DNA from: Eubacterium sp. CAG:180
GTDB lineage: Bacteria > Bacillota > Clostridia > Oscillospirales > Acutalibacteraceae
Direction: 5' to 3'
Length of the DNA: 33,703 bases
NCBI GenBank assembly: GCA_000432435.1
Contig: HF993114.1
Location: 1 to 33,703, forward strand
The position numbers were made by a program, and so were the translations under genes. This document shows positions 1 through 7,333 of this stretch, one piece after another. A model generated the notes under the pieces. It made no database searches and was not told where the DNA came from. It saw only the letters and a program-made list of their open reading frames with translations. How positions within the stretch are numbered: the first letter of the stretch is position 1; every line of letters starts with the position of its first letter.

Positions 1-28
1 CCGCTGTTTTTACAGTTCCTTTTTTTAT
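1..28 (+). terminator. Possible rho-independent terminator of an upstream plus-strand gene
   Basis: A short stem CTGT/ACAG with a T-rich loop is followed by TTCCTTTTTTT on the plus strand. This would end a gene entering from the left and converging on the feo operon. The left part of any longer stem is cut off by the window edge, so the call is weak. Confidence 0.3.
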
Positions 29-34
29 TATCGG

Positions 35-205
35 TCAAAGCTTTTTTAAATCAGCGTTTTTGTTGTTTGACGATGCGGCGCAAGCGGCACAATTGCCGGA
101 GCAGCCTATACACTTGCCTTTTTTGCGGCGCCTGACTATAAAGACCGTTGCCGCCGCCACAGCCGCCGCCAAAATGCAGATAATCACAATGTCGGCGATA
201 CTCAT
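35..205 (-). CDS. FeoB-associated Cys-rich membrane protein
   Basis: Small protein of 56 residues: one N-terminal membrane segment (about residues 3-22), a basic patch RRRKKGK, then a Cys-rich stretch CIGCSGNCAAC and a polar tail. This layout matches the small FeoB-associated Cys-rich proteins found downstream of feoB in many Firmicutes; their exact role is not settled, but a part in ferrous iron uptake at the membrane is assumed. The start at 205 is chosen because GGAGG lies about 10 bases upstream and the ATG overlaps the feoB TGA as ATGA, a typical translational coupling. A longer frame reaching 262 lacks this support. It is the last gene of the feoA-feoB unit. Confidence 0.8.
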   Translation of the reverse strand: MSIADIVIICILAAAVAAATVFIVRRRKKGKCIGCSGNCAACAASSNNKNADLKKL

Positions 206-2208
206 ACAAAAAGGCCTCCGACGCTGTAAACTATAAATGACGCTATGTACGCGACGGCGCACTGCATAAATACAACGCCGACTGTTTTAATGCGCGAGCC
301 GAGTTCCTTTTTAATGGTGGCAACAGCCGCAACGCACGGTGTATACAAAAGGGTAAACACAAGGAAGCTGACAGCCGAAAGCCCCGTAAACAGGCTCGGA
401 AGAACCGAGCCGAGCTGCGCCGTGCCCGTATTCATAAGAACAGACAGCGTACTTACAACGGCTTCTTTTGCGGTAAAGCCCGATATAAGCGCCGTTACGG
501 CTCGCCAATCACCGAAGCCGAGCGGCTTAAATATCGGTGCTATAAATTTACCTATCATGGCGAGCAGGCTGTCCGCGCTGTCGTCCACAACATTGAGTCT
601 TGTATCAAACGACTGTAAAAACCAAATTATTATCGTCGCAATAAATATTACGGTGAATGCTCTCTGCAGGAAATCACGCGCTTTTTCCCAAAGCAGTAAA
701 AAGACGCTTTTCGGCGATGGCATACGGTAATTCGGGAGCTCCATTACAAACGGTACGGGTTCGCCGCGGAAGGCAGTCCTTTTTAATATCAGCGCAACAA
801 TTATGCCGAGAAGTATACCCGTGGCATAAAGTCCTATCATAACAAGCGCGCGGTATTTTGTAAAAAATGCCGCCGTAAACACGGCATATATCGGTATTTT
901 TGCGGAACAGCTCATATACGGAGTCAAAAGAATAGTCATTTTGCGGTCACGGTCTGACGAGAGAGTCCTCGTCGCCATTATCGCAGGCACGGAGCAGCCG
1001 AAGCCTATGAGCATCGGAACAAAGCTTCTGCCCGAAAGGCCTATTTTTCTGAGAAGCTTATCCATAACGAAAGCGACGCGCGCCATATAGCCCGTGTCTT
1101 CGAGAATTGACAGGAAGAAAAACAGCGTAACTATTATAGGCAAAAAGCTCAAAACACTTCCGACTCCGGCGAATATACCGTCAATAATAAGGCTGTGCAC
1201 TATGGGATTTATGCCGTATGCGGTAAGCCCCCTGTCGCATATGTCCGTCAGCGCGTCAATTCCGAGTGACAGCAGATCCGAAAGACGCGAGCCTATTACG
1301 TTAAAGGTGAGCCAAAATACAAGGAACATTACACCGAAAAATACCGGCAGCGCCGTGTATTTTCCCGTGAGTATTTTATCTATTTTCACGCTTCGTTTAT
1401 GTTCTCGGCTTTCACGGCACTTAACCACCGACTCAGAAACCGCCTTTTCGATAAACGTATATCGCATATCGGCAAGAGCCGCATTACGGTCAAGACCGGT
1501 ATCATGCTCCATTTCCACAACGCTGTGCTCAATAAGCTCTCGTTCGTTTTTATCAAGCTCAAGCTTGTCGGCAAAATATTCGTCGCCCTCTATGAGCTTT
1601 GTGGAGCAAAATCTCGGAGGGACCGAGATGTTTCGCGCATGATCCTCTATCACGTGGGCTACCGAGTGAATGCAGCGGTGTACTGGGCCGTCTGAGCAAA
1701 AATCTATTCTTTTCGGCAAAATACGATTTTTTGCGACATATACCATTTTATCCGCAAGCTCCGAAACGCCTTCGTTTTTTGCGGCACTTATCGGAATTAC
1801 AGGTATGCCGAGGCTCTCGCTGAGCTTTTTGACATCGACCGTTCCGCCGTTTGCCCTGACTTCGTCCATCATATTCAGAGCCAGCACCATAGGCAGGTTC
1901 AGCTCCAAAAGCTGCAAGGTCAGATAGAGATTACGCTCAATATTTGTGGCGTCAACTATATTGATTATTCCGTCGGGCTTGCCGTCGAGTATAAAGTCTC
2001 GCGAAACTATCTCCTCTTGTGTATACGGTCTTATCGAATAGATACCGGGAAGGTCGACAACGGAGCAGTTTTTTGCCCCCTTTATGCTTCCCATTTTTTG
2101 GTCAACCGTAACGCCCGGAAAATTTCCGACGTGCTGATTTGAGCCTGTCAACGCATTAAAAAGTGTTGTTTTACCGCAGTTTTGATTTCCTGCAAGTGCA
2201 AATATCAT
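202..2208 (-). CDS. feoB: Ferrous iron transport protein B (FeoB)
   Basis: Inner-membrane Fe(II) transporter with an N-terminal GTPase domain, 668 residues, within the family's usual range. G1 is GNQNCGKTT (residues 7-15), the G2 region PGVTVDQ lies near residue 34, G3 is DLPG (52-55) and G4 is NMMD (112-115). A helical linker follows, then from about residue 290 a series of hydrophobic membrane segments with the two Gate-type regions, including a Cys-containing FGCSVPA stretch. The start ATG at 2208 has AAGGAT 6 bases upstream. feoA lies 32 bases upstream and the stop overlaps the small Cys-rich partner gene. In this family GTP binding and hydrolysis drive or gate Fe(II) import. No missing motif was seen. 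Confidence 0.97.
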   Translation of the reverse strand: MIFALAGNQNCGKTTLFNALTGSNQHVGNFPGVTVDQKMGSIKGAKNCSVVDLPGIYSIRPYTQEEIVSRDFILDGKPDGIINIVDATNIERNLYLTLQLLELNLPMVLALNMMDEVRANGGTVDVKKLSESLGIPVIPISAAKNEGVSELADKMVYVAKNRILPKRIDFCSDGPVHRCIHSVAHVIEDHARNISVPPRFCSTKLIEGDEYFADKLELDKNERELIEHSVVEMEHDTGLDRNAALADMRYTFIEKAVSESVVKCRESREHKRSVKIDKILTGKYTALPVFFGVMFLVFWLTFNVIGSRLSDLLSLGIDALTDICDRGLTAYGINPIVHSLIIDGIFAGVGSVLSFLPIIVTLFFFLSILEDTGYMARVAFVMDKLLRKIGLSGRSFVPMLIGFGCSVPAIMATRTLSSDRDRKMTILLTPYMSCSAKIPIYAVFTAAFFTKYRALVMIGLYATGILLGIIVALILKRTAFRGEPVPFVMELPNYRMPSPKSVFLLLWEKARDFLQRAFTVIFIATIIIWFLQSFDTRLNVVDDSADSLLAMIGKFIAPIFKPLGFGDWRAVTALISGFTAKEAVVSTLSVLMNTGTAQLGSVLPSLFTGLSAVSFLVFTLLYTPCVAAVATIKKELGSRIKTVGVVFMQCAVAYIASFIVYSVGGLFV

Positions 2209-2240
2209 TTATTATCCTTGACCTTTCCGAATTAAAAGCT

Positions 2241-2465
2241 TTATGCTTTTTCTACCTCTATAAGCTTCGCGTCTGCCTTCCTGAGCGTCAATTCATATCC
2301 CCTGACCCTTATTTCTATCGGGTCGCCCATGGGCGCGGTCTTTTGAAGAGTGACGGCCGTATGCGGAATAAGCCCCATATCAAGGAAGCGCAGTCTCAGC
2401 GCACCCTCGCCGCCAACCGTTTTGATTACGGCCGTTTCGCCGTTTTTCAACATATCAAGAGTCAT
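2241..2465 (-). CDS. feoA: Ferrous iron transport protein A (FeoA)
   Basis: A 74-residue SH3-like cytosolic protein, starting MTLDMLKNGE and carrying the family pattern of RLRFLDMGLIPHTAV followed by DPIEIRVRGYELTLRK. FeoA proteins bind or regulate FeoB. The ATG at 2465 is preferred over the longer frame to 2507 because GGAGG sits 6 bases before it and because the longer start would lie upstream of the predicted transcription start. It is the first gene of the feo operon. Regulation is probably by a metal-responsive repressor acting at the palindrome at 2484-2499. Confidence 0.93.
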   Translation of the reverse strand: MTLDMLKNGETAVIKTVGGEGALRLRFLDMGLIPHTAVTLQKTAPMGDPIEIRVRGYELTLRKADAKLIEVEKA

Positions 2466-2483
2466 TTTGATCCTCCGCAGTGT

Positions 2484-2499
2484 GTTAGTTTTGACTAAC
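2484..2499 (-). promoter_or_regulatory. Operator-like palindrome in the feoA leader
   Basis: Perfect inverted repeat GTTAGT-TTTG-ACTAAC, starting about where transcription from the extended -10 element (2506-2514) should begin. The TTAG...CTAA outline resembles DtxR/IdeR-family iron operators more than the Fur box. Position and neighbouring gene argue for an iron-responsive repressor site; which regulator binds is inference. Confidence 0.55.
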
Positions 2500-2505
2500 T
2501 TCGAC

Positions 2506-2514
2506 ATTATAACA
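2506..2514 (-). promoter_or_regulatory. Extended -10 promoter of feoA
   Basis: On the minus strand the bases read TGTTATAAT, a perfect -10 hexamer with an extended TG motif. No good -35 lies 17 bases upstream. A second possible promoter, TTGACA-N18-TAACAT, lies at 2545-2574. Transcription from the extended -10 would start near 2499, at the palindrome. Confidence 0.5.
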
Positions 2515-2569
2515 GTTCGTTTATTTTTATATTTTAATTATATAATGTTAGCACAGCCGCACTTTTGTT

Positions 2570-2610
2570 GTCAACTGTTTAATATATATTTACCATGTTA
2601 AACAGTTGAC
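2570..2610. repeat. 13-bp perfect inverted repeat between feoA and spoVT
   Basis: The arms GTCAACTGTTTAA (2570-2582) and TTAAACAGTTGAC (2598-2610) are perfectly complementary around a 15-base AT-rich centre. Neither side has a T-run, so it does not look like a terminator. It lies in the divergent intergenic region and one arm contains a TTGACA that could serve as a minus-strand -35. It may be an operator or an RNA/DNA hairpin; no family was recognised. Confidence 0.6.
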
Positions 2611-2670
2611 GGCTGTATACATGCTATTCAGCCATCCGAGCACCCATAAAAAATAAAAAATTATAAATCG

Positions 2671-2699
2671 GTTTAGGTTGAAACAACAAACGGTATAAT
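2671..2699 (+). promoter_or_regulatory. Probable spoVT promoter
   Basis: A perfect TATAAT at 2694-2699 lies 55 bases before the spoVT start. The -35 position (2671-2676, GTTTAG) is poor for sigma-A. GTTTAG-N14-CGGTAT (2671-2696) instead resembles the sigma-B/sigma-F class, but this is a weak visual match. In Bacillus subtilis spoVT is read by forespore sigma-G. Confidence 0.4.
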
Positions 2700-2753
2700 T
2701 TTAAAACTGTTTGAAAAACTATAAAAGTAACAAAGTTTTAAGGAGCAAAATTT

Positions 2754-3293
2754 ATGAAAGCGACAGGAATAGTGCGTAGAATAGACGATCTCGGCAGAGT
2801 TGTCATTCCTAAGGAAATTCGCAGAACAATGCGTATCAGAGAGGGTGACCCGCTCGAAATATTTACGGCGTCGGACGGAGAAGTTATCTTTAAAAAATAC
2901 TCGCCGATTGGCGAGCTGTCCGAATTTGCCGACCAATATGCCGAGGTGCTTTGCAGAGCTACCGACTTGCCTGTTATAATAACGGACCGTGACCACGTGA
3001 TTTCCGTTTCGGGAATATCAAAAAAAGAATATCTTGAGAGAAGAATATCGTCGGAACTTGAAACACTCATGGAAAGCAGAACCAACTATACCGCATCTGC
3101 CGATGAAGAGCCTATTTACCCGATAAGCGGAATGAGCCGTGAAGCAGCGGTAGCTTATCCGATAATAGGCAGCGGCGACGTTTCGGGGTGCGTTGTACTG
3201 CTTTTAAATTCAGACGGTTCTCTTCCCTCTGAGACGGAGCGCAAACTGGTAGCTGTTGCGGCGTCTTTTCTCGGCAAACAGATGGAGGAATAA
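2754..3293 (+). CDS. spoVT: Stage V sporulation protein T (SpoVT)
   Basis: Transcriptional regulator of late forespore gene expression, 179 residues against 178 in B. subtilis. The first 50 residues form the swapped-hairpin AbrB-type DNA-binding domain (MKATGIVRRIDDLGRVVIPK and IRRTMRIREGDPLEIF), nearly identical to B. subtilis SpoVT as I recall it. The rest is the GAF-like sensory domain ending FLGKQMEE, again matching the full-length protein rather than a short AbrB. The start follows AAGGAG with good spacing. It is transcribed alone, divergent from feoA and convergent with hup. SpoVT, a SpoVB-type flippase, MazG and HU also cluster near each other in B. subtilis, so the neighbourhood is conserved although spoVT is inverted here. 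It is strong evidence that the organism sporulates. Confidence 0.97.
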   Translation: MKATGIVRRIDDLGRVVIPKEIRRTMRIREGDPLEIFTASDGEVIFKKYSPIGELSEFADQYAEVLCRATDLPVIITDRDHVISVSGISKKEYLERRISSELETLMESRTNYTASADEEPIYPISGMSREAAVAYPIIGSGDVSGCVVLLLNSDGSLPSETERKLVAVAASFLGKQMEE

Positions 3294-3335
3294 CCGTTTG
3301 CACACCTAAATAACGTAAAATATACAAAGCAAAAG

Positions 3336-3361
3336 AAAAACCCACCGCTTTCTGCGGTGGG
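3336..3361 (-). terminator. Terminator of the hup-mazG-spoVB transcript
   Basis: Perfect 8-bp stem CCCACCGC/GCGGTGGG with a 5-base loop, followed on the minus strand by TTTTTCTTTT. On the plus strand it is followed by a weaker AT-rich run, so it may also stop spoVT transcripts coming the other way. Confidence 0.88.
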
Positions 3362-3383
3362 TAAATTTCTTATTAAGCCTTAA

Positions 3384-3659
3384 TTATTCGGCAACAGCGT
3401 CTTTAAGAGCTTTGCCTGCTTTGAAAGCCGGAACCTTGGAAGCGGGAACGGTCATGGTCTCGCCTGTTCTCGGATTGCGACCCTGCTTAGCTGCACGGTT
3501 GCGAACCTCGAAGGTACCGAAGCCAACGAGCTGAATCTTGTCGCCTGCTTTAAGAGCGTCGGTTATAGCACCGAGAACTGCCGATACTGCTGCGTCAGCG
3601 TCTTTCTTAGAGAGGTCGGTCTTTTCAGCAACTGCTGCGATAAGTTCTGTCTTATTCAT
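3384..3659 (-). CDS. hup: DNA-binding protein HU
   Basis: Histone-like nucleoid protein, 91 residues, a usual HU length. It carries the family signature GFGTFEVRNRAAKQGRNPRTG at about residues 46-66, including the NPRTG turn at the start of the DNA-binding arm, and ends in the usual KAGKALKD helix. It acts as a dimer that bends and compacts DNA. The ATG follows GGAGG 8 bases upstream. The 27-base gap to mazG holds no promoter, so it is probably cotranscribed with mazG and spoVB and ended by the terminator at 3336-3361. Confidence 0.96.
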   Translation of the reverse strand: MNKTELIAAVAEKTDLSKKDADAAVSAVLGAITDALKAGDKIQLVGFGTFEVRNRAAKQGRNPRTGETMTVPASKVPAFKAGKALKDAVAE

Positions 3660-3686
3660 TTTGTTTTCCTCCGTTTTTACAATGTT

Positions 3687-4526
3687 TTATTTATCCGTCG
3701 CTTCGCCCTCGGCGTGCGAACAGAAAGCTGAATTTAATTTTGCCTCGTCCCAAAGCTTATCAAGCTCCGTGATAGAGGACTTTTCCATATTGATATTCCG
3801 CTCTTTTGCAAGGCGTTCCACCGTCGCAAAGCGAGACAGGAATTTATCGGATGAACGGGTGAGAGCCTCTTCGGCATCAACACTTATGAAACGTGCTACA
3901 TTGACTGCCGAAAACAGTAAATCGCCGAGCTCCTCAAATGCATTTTCGCTGTCGCCGTTTTTTACAGCGGCTTTGAATTCGGCGCTCTCTTCGTCTATTT
4001 TGTCTATCGCACCGCTCACATCGGGCCAATCGAAGCCCACCTTGCTCGCCTTTTCCTGAAGCTTCTGTGCACGCATAAGTGCCGGAAGCTCTCTCGGAAC
4101 GGACAGCATTTTATCGGTAACGGTTTTGCGCTTTTTCGACTTAGACTTAATGGCGTCCCAATTACTTAAAACCTCGTCCGTGGACGAAACCTCGGTATCG
4201 CCGAAAACGTGCGGATGACGCTCTATCAGCTTTTTGCAGACACCGTCCGCAACATCGGAGAAATCAAACGAGCCGTTTTCCCTCTCCATCTCCGCATGGA
4301 ACACGACCTGCATTAAAACATCGCCGAGCTCCTCGCACAAAAGCTCCTTATCCTTTTTGTCGATAGCCTCAACAACCTCATAGGTCTCTTCGATAAAATT
4401 CTTTTTTATCGACTCATGAGTCTGCTCCATATCCCAAGGACAGCCGCCCGGTTCACGGAGTATGCGCATAATGCTTAAAAGGTCATCAACATTGTATTTT
4501 GATTTAAACTCAAAATCAACCGCCAT
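3687..4526 (-). CDS. mazG: Nucleoside triphosphate pyrophosphohydrolase MazG
   Basis: Hydrolyses NTPs or dNTPs to the monophosphate and pyrophosphate, thought to clean the nucleotide pool. The 279 residues hold two MazG domains: the first has FIEETYEVVEAI and later CEELGDVLMQVVFHAEM, the second DEESAEFKAAV and FEELGDLLFSAVNVARF; these acidic clusters bind Mg2+. The opening PGGCPWDMEQTHESI is typical of the full-length family. In B. subtilis the equivalent (YabN) carries an extra N-terminal methylase-like domain that is absent here. It lies 24 bases after spoVB and 27 before hup. The start has AAGGAAGG upstream. Confidence 0.95.
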   Translation of the reverse strand: MAVDFEFKSKYNVDDLLSIMRILREPGGCPWDMEQTHESIKKNFIEETYEVVEAIDKKDKELLCEELGDVLMQVVFHAEMERENGSFDFSDVADGVCKKLIERHPHVFGDTEVSSTDEVLSNWDAIKSKSKKRKTVTDKMLSVPRELPALMRAQKLQEKASKVGFDWPDVSGAIDKIDEESAEFKAAVKNGDSENAFEELGDLLFSAVNVARFISVDAEEALTRSSDKFLSRFATVERLAKERNINMEKSSITELDKLWDEAKLNSAFCSHAEGEATDK

Positions 4527-4550
4527 TTTTAATAAGCCTTCCTTTGTATT

Positions 4551-6335
4551 TTACTCTATAAATCCATATTTTGCAAGCTTTTTGGCAATTTTTTCTCCCT
4601 TGGGCATCATAATTATATCGTCCTTTGCAAGCCCTCCGATAAGCAGCATGGAAATAACATAGACAATTATGGCTGCAACTACGGCAATCAATGTTGCGGT
4701 TATATTGGCAAACGAATATCCATGTAAAAGTCTCTGAGGCAATATCTTATAGGATATGCCATATGCACAGTATGCAGCCACGCCGCAAAGAACCGAACTG
4801 ATAAGCGGCTTTACCACAACCGACATAAGGTTGACTTTGACCTTAGTCGCCTTAATAAGTGCTATATAGTTATATATCACCACAATGAGATAGCACAAAA
4901 CGGTACCTATGACCGCTCCGTTGATATTGATGGATGGTATGCCTATGAAAATGTAGTTTGCCACTACCTTGACAACGGCTCCGACAGTCAGCGATTTAAC
5001 GGGGACGTTTGCTTTGCCGACAGCCTGAAGCATATTAGTCATGGGCTGGGAAATTGCCATCAGGAAAATGGTGTAGCCGTAAGCCGCCATTATAGGCGCG
5101 GCTATTGATATAGCGGGTGCGGATTTGCCGTTCTCGTAAAACATACGAAGTATCGGCTCCGCCAAAACGCCCATACCTATACCGGAGGCAAGCGATATTA
5201 TCATACCCACTCTTAAAACGGACTCTACCGACGACTTCAGCGCACGCTTATCTTTAACGGCATAAGCCGCCGAGAGTGCCGGTATGGCGCTGACGCCGAG
5301 AGTTGTGGTTATGGACGGAATAAGGTTTTTAAAGTCAAGAGAGAGCGTATATGCACCGTAAAGGAAATCCTTAAGGTCTGCGTCAAGGACGTGAGCCTCG
5401 GCTATCTGCGTGGCATATATACTCTTTATAAGGTCAAGGTTATTTGAAATAACGCCGTCAAGCCTGTTTTGTATGGTTATGGCGTCTATAAGATTTGTAA
5501 GACTGAAAATTATGGACGACGTAACTACGGGAATCGCAATCGCCACAAGCGTTTTTGCAATGGCTCCGCTGTTTACCGGACGCGGCGAATTGACTATTTC
5601 GGTGCGTGTTATGCCGTCGCCCTTCGCCTTGTGCATAATTATCATGTATATCATACCGATAACGGTACCCATGGTAACGCCTACGGCCGCTGCCGCTGCC
5701 GCATAAGGGTAAATGGCACTCATAGCCTCGGATTCGGTCTCGCATACCTTTCCGAACACCTTAGCACCCGACTCAAACTGCGAATAACCGTATGTTATGG
5801 TCAGCTTTGCCGCAGCAATACCGAATATCATTTTGCCTATTGCCTCTATAACCTGCGAGATGGCTGTGGGGTTCATATTGCGAAGTCCGTTATAGTATCC
5901 GCGATATATCGACATCATACAGCAGAAGAATATGGACGGAGTTATGGCAATAATGGCAGGGATTACTTCATTTGTCTTTGCTATAAGAGCATAAGGATAT
6001 GCAAAAATGAGAAGAAGCACCGTGCCCAGAATACCCGTAAACGTAAACAGCCTTGCCGACACGCGAAAAATCATACGCACATCGCGGTATCTGCCGAGAG
6101 CCACGTGCTGCGACACCATTTTTGAAACAGCAACGGGAAGACCCGCCATTGAAATGGTATATATCGGTATGTAAAGGTTGTATGCCGAGTCAAAATAGCC
6201 GCGACCTACCGCGCCCATCATATTGGAAATGGGTATCTTATAGATAACGCCTATAATTTTAACAAGCAGCGTCGAGACGCTCAAAACGAGCGCGCCGTTT
6301 AAAAGCGACTGGCTTTTTCTCTTTTTTTGCGCCAA
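4551..6335 (-). CDS. spoVB: SpoVB-type polysaccharide flippase (MATE/MVF superfamily)
   Basis: Integral membrane protein of 594 residues with about 14 hydrophobic segments and a basic N-terminus. LLVKIIGVIYKIPISNMMG and the following AYNLYIPIYTISMAGLPVAV are characteristic of the SpoVB/YabM branch, whose members are proposed to flip lipid-linked cell wall or spore cortex precursors. Adjacency to mazG and hup, with spoVT opposite, supports the spore-associated branch over MurJ. The start is a TTG, chosen because AGGTGA stands 7 bases upstream and no better in-frame ATG begins the conserved region. A sigma-A-like promoter lies directly upstream (6369-6397), so the gene can be expressed apart from the upstream run. 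Which substrate it flips cannot be told. Confidence 0.88.
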   Translation of the reverse strand: MAQKKRKSQSLLNGALVLSVSTLLVKIIGVIYKIPISNMMGAVGRGYFDSAYNLYIPIYTISMAGLPVAVSKMVSQHVALGRYRDVRMIFRVSARLFTFTGILGTVLLLIFAYPYALIAKTNEVIPAIIAITPSIFFCCMMSIYRGYYNGLRNMNPTAISQVIEAIGKMIFGIAAAKLTITYGYSQFESGAKVFGKVCETESEAMSAIYPYAAAAAAVGVTMGTVIGMIYMIIMHKAKGDGITRTEIVNSPRPVNSGAIAKTLVAIAIPVVTSSIIFSLTNLIDAITIQNRLDGVISNNLDLIKSIYATQIAEAHVLDADLKDFLYGAYTLSLDFKNLIPSITTTLGVSAIPALSAAYAVKDKRALKSSVESVLRVGMIISLASGIGMGVLAEPILRMFYENGKSAPAISIAAPIMAAYGYTIFLMAISQPMTNMLQAVGKANVPVKSLTVGAVVKVVANYIFIGIPSININGAVIGTVLCYLIVVIYNYIALIKATKVKVNLMSVVVKPLISSVLCGVAAYCAYGISYKILPQRLLHGYSFANITATLIAVVAAIIVYVISMLLIGGLAKDDIIMMPKGEKIAKKLAKYGFIE

Positions 6336-6368
6336 CTGACAATCACCTCATATTTTGCAGTAAAAGAT

Positions 6369-6397
6369 AGAATATCATTTTATGTCGGTTTAGTCAA
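6369..6397 (-). promoter_or_regulatory. Internal promoter before spoVB
   Basis: On the minus strand TTGACT (6392-6397), 17 bases, then TATTCT (6369-6374). It lies in the short gap between the nucleoside kinase gene and spoVB and points at spoVB. Confidence 0.6.
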
Positions 6398-6401
6398 TAA
6401 A

Positions 6402-7325
6402 TTATCCCAAAAATTCGCGCAGCAACGATGTTTCCGGCACCATATCCGGAGATATGGAATTGAATTTTTCAAGAGCTCTTATAAGCCTTGAGGCATCCTT
6501 TGCACGTTCGCCGTCAAGCTCGGCATTGCGAAGAAGATTTAAAGCCGTCTCTTTAAACAGGCACGGCTCACTGAGATGTATCGAATTTATACGCATATCG
6601 GCAAGCCCAGAATACGGGAACAGATATTTGTCTTCGCCGCTGCGGACGTTATCCCAAAGCTCATATGTATTTTCAACCGAGCTGCCCCTGAAATTGTAAT
6701 CGCGCACCATTCGCCTTATAAAACGCATGTTGCGCTTATTTAGAATTATCTTATTGTTTTCGTCATATATACGCGACGACACGCTGATATATATTTTAAG
6801 TATTCTCTCGTGCGGGAGCTTATCTGTAATTATCGGATTGAGCGCATGAAGCCCCTCCACAACAATGGCGTCGCTTTTGCCGAGAGTTATTTCATAGCTC
6901 TCGTCCTTGCGCTTACCCGACACAAAATCGAACATCGGCATAACCGTTGTCTCACCGCGCAAAAGGCTGTTTATACACTTATCTATAAGCGGTAAATCAA
7001 GCGCAAACACGGTTTCGTAGTCGGGTTTACCCTCGCTGTAACCCGGAATATCGGTTCTGTCAAGATAAAAATCATCAAGTGAAACACGGTATGTTTTCAT
7101 ACCGCGCCTTGTGAATTCCTCGGCAAGCTTTTGCGCCGTTGTGGTCTTTCCCGACGCGGAGGGCCCCGCGAGCATAACCACCTGAAGTCCCGAATCGTTT
7201 TCTACCTTATCCGACACATCTCGGATAATATTTTTAAATCTCTGCTCACTTCTGTCTATAAGCTCCTTTGGGTCGCTTTGAGACAGCGAATTTATGTATT
7301 CTATTGTGTTGTGAAGATTTGACAT
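6402..7325 (-). CDS. Nucleoside kinase of the uridine kinase / phosphoribulokinase family
   Basis: A P-loop kinase of 307 residues. Walker A is GPSASGKTTTAQK (about residues 54-66), followed by VSLDDFYLDR, the nucleoside-binding loop typical of uridine kinases, then DAIVVEGLHALNP (Walker B-like). The N-terminal 45 residues and C-terminal helical part resemble the C-terminal kinase half of the clostridial proteins that fuse a ThrRS-like region to uridine kinase; here the fused N-terminal part is missing. It likely phosphorylates uridine or cytidine for salvage, but the exact nucleoside is uncertain. The gene follows hemZ by 8 bases with only a weak ribosome binding site, so it is probably translated from the long tsaC-to-hup message. 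Confidence 0.85.
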   Translation of the reverse strand: MSNLHNTIEYINSLSQSDPKELIDRSEQRFKNIIRDVSDKVENDSGLQVVMLAGPSASGKTTTAQKLAEEFTRRGMKTYRVSLDDFYLDRTDIPGYSEGKPDYETVFALDLPLIDKCINSLLRGETTVMPMFDFVSGKRKDESYEITLGKSDAIVVEGLHALNPIITDKLPHERILKIYISVSSRIYDENNKIILNKRNMRFIRRMVRDYNFRGSSVENTYELWDNVRSGEDKYLFPYSGLADMRINSIHLSEPCLFKETALNLLRNAELDGERAKDASRLIRALEKFNSISPDMVPETSLLREFLG

Positions 7326-7333
7326 ATCAAAGC

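Noticed and set aside
2754..3293. spoVT as a generic AbrB-type antitoxin or transition regulator
   Set aside because: The length of 179 residues with a C-terminal GAF-like domain matches SpoVT; antitoxins and AbrB are about 50 to 95 residues.
3687..4526. MazG as part of a toxin-antitoxin or phage-defence set
   Set aside because: It is the full-length two-domain housekeeping type in the usual spoVB-mazG-hup setting, with no toxin gene beside it.
5469..6125. Plus-strand open frame (218 codons) over spoVB
   Set aside because: Antisense shadow of a membrane protein gene; Tyr/His/Arg-rich product without recognisable motifs.
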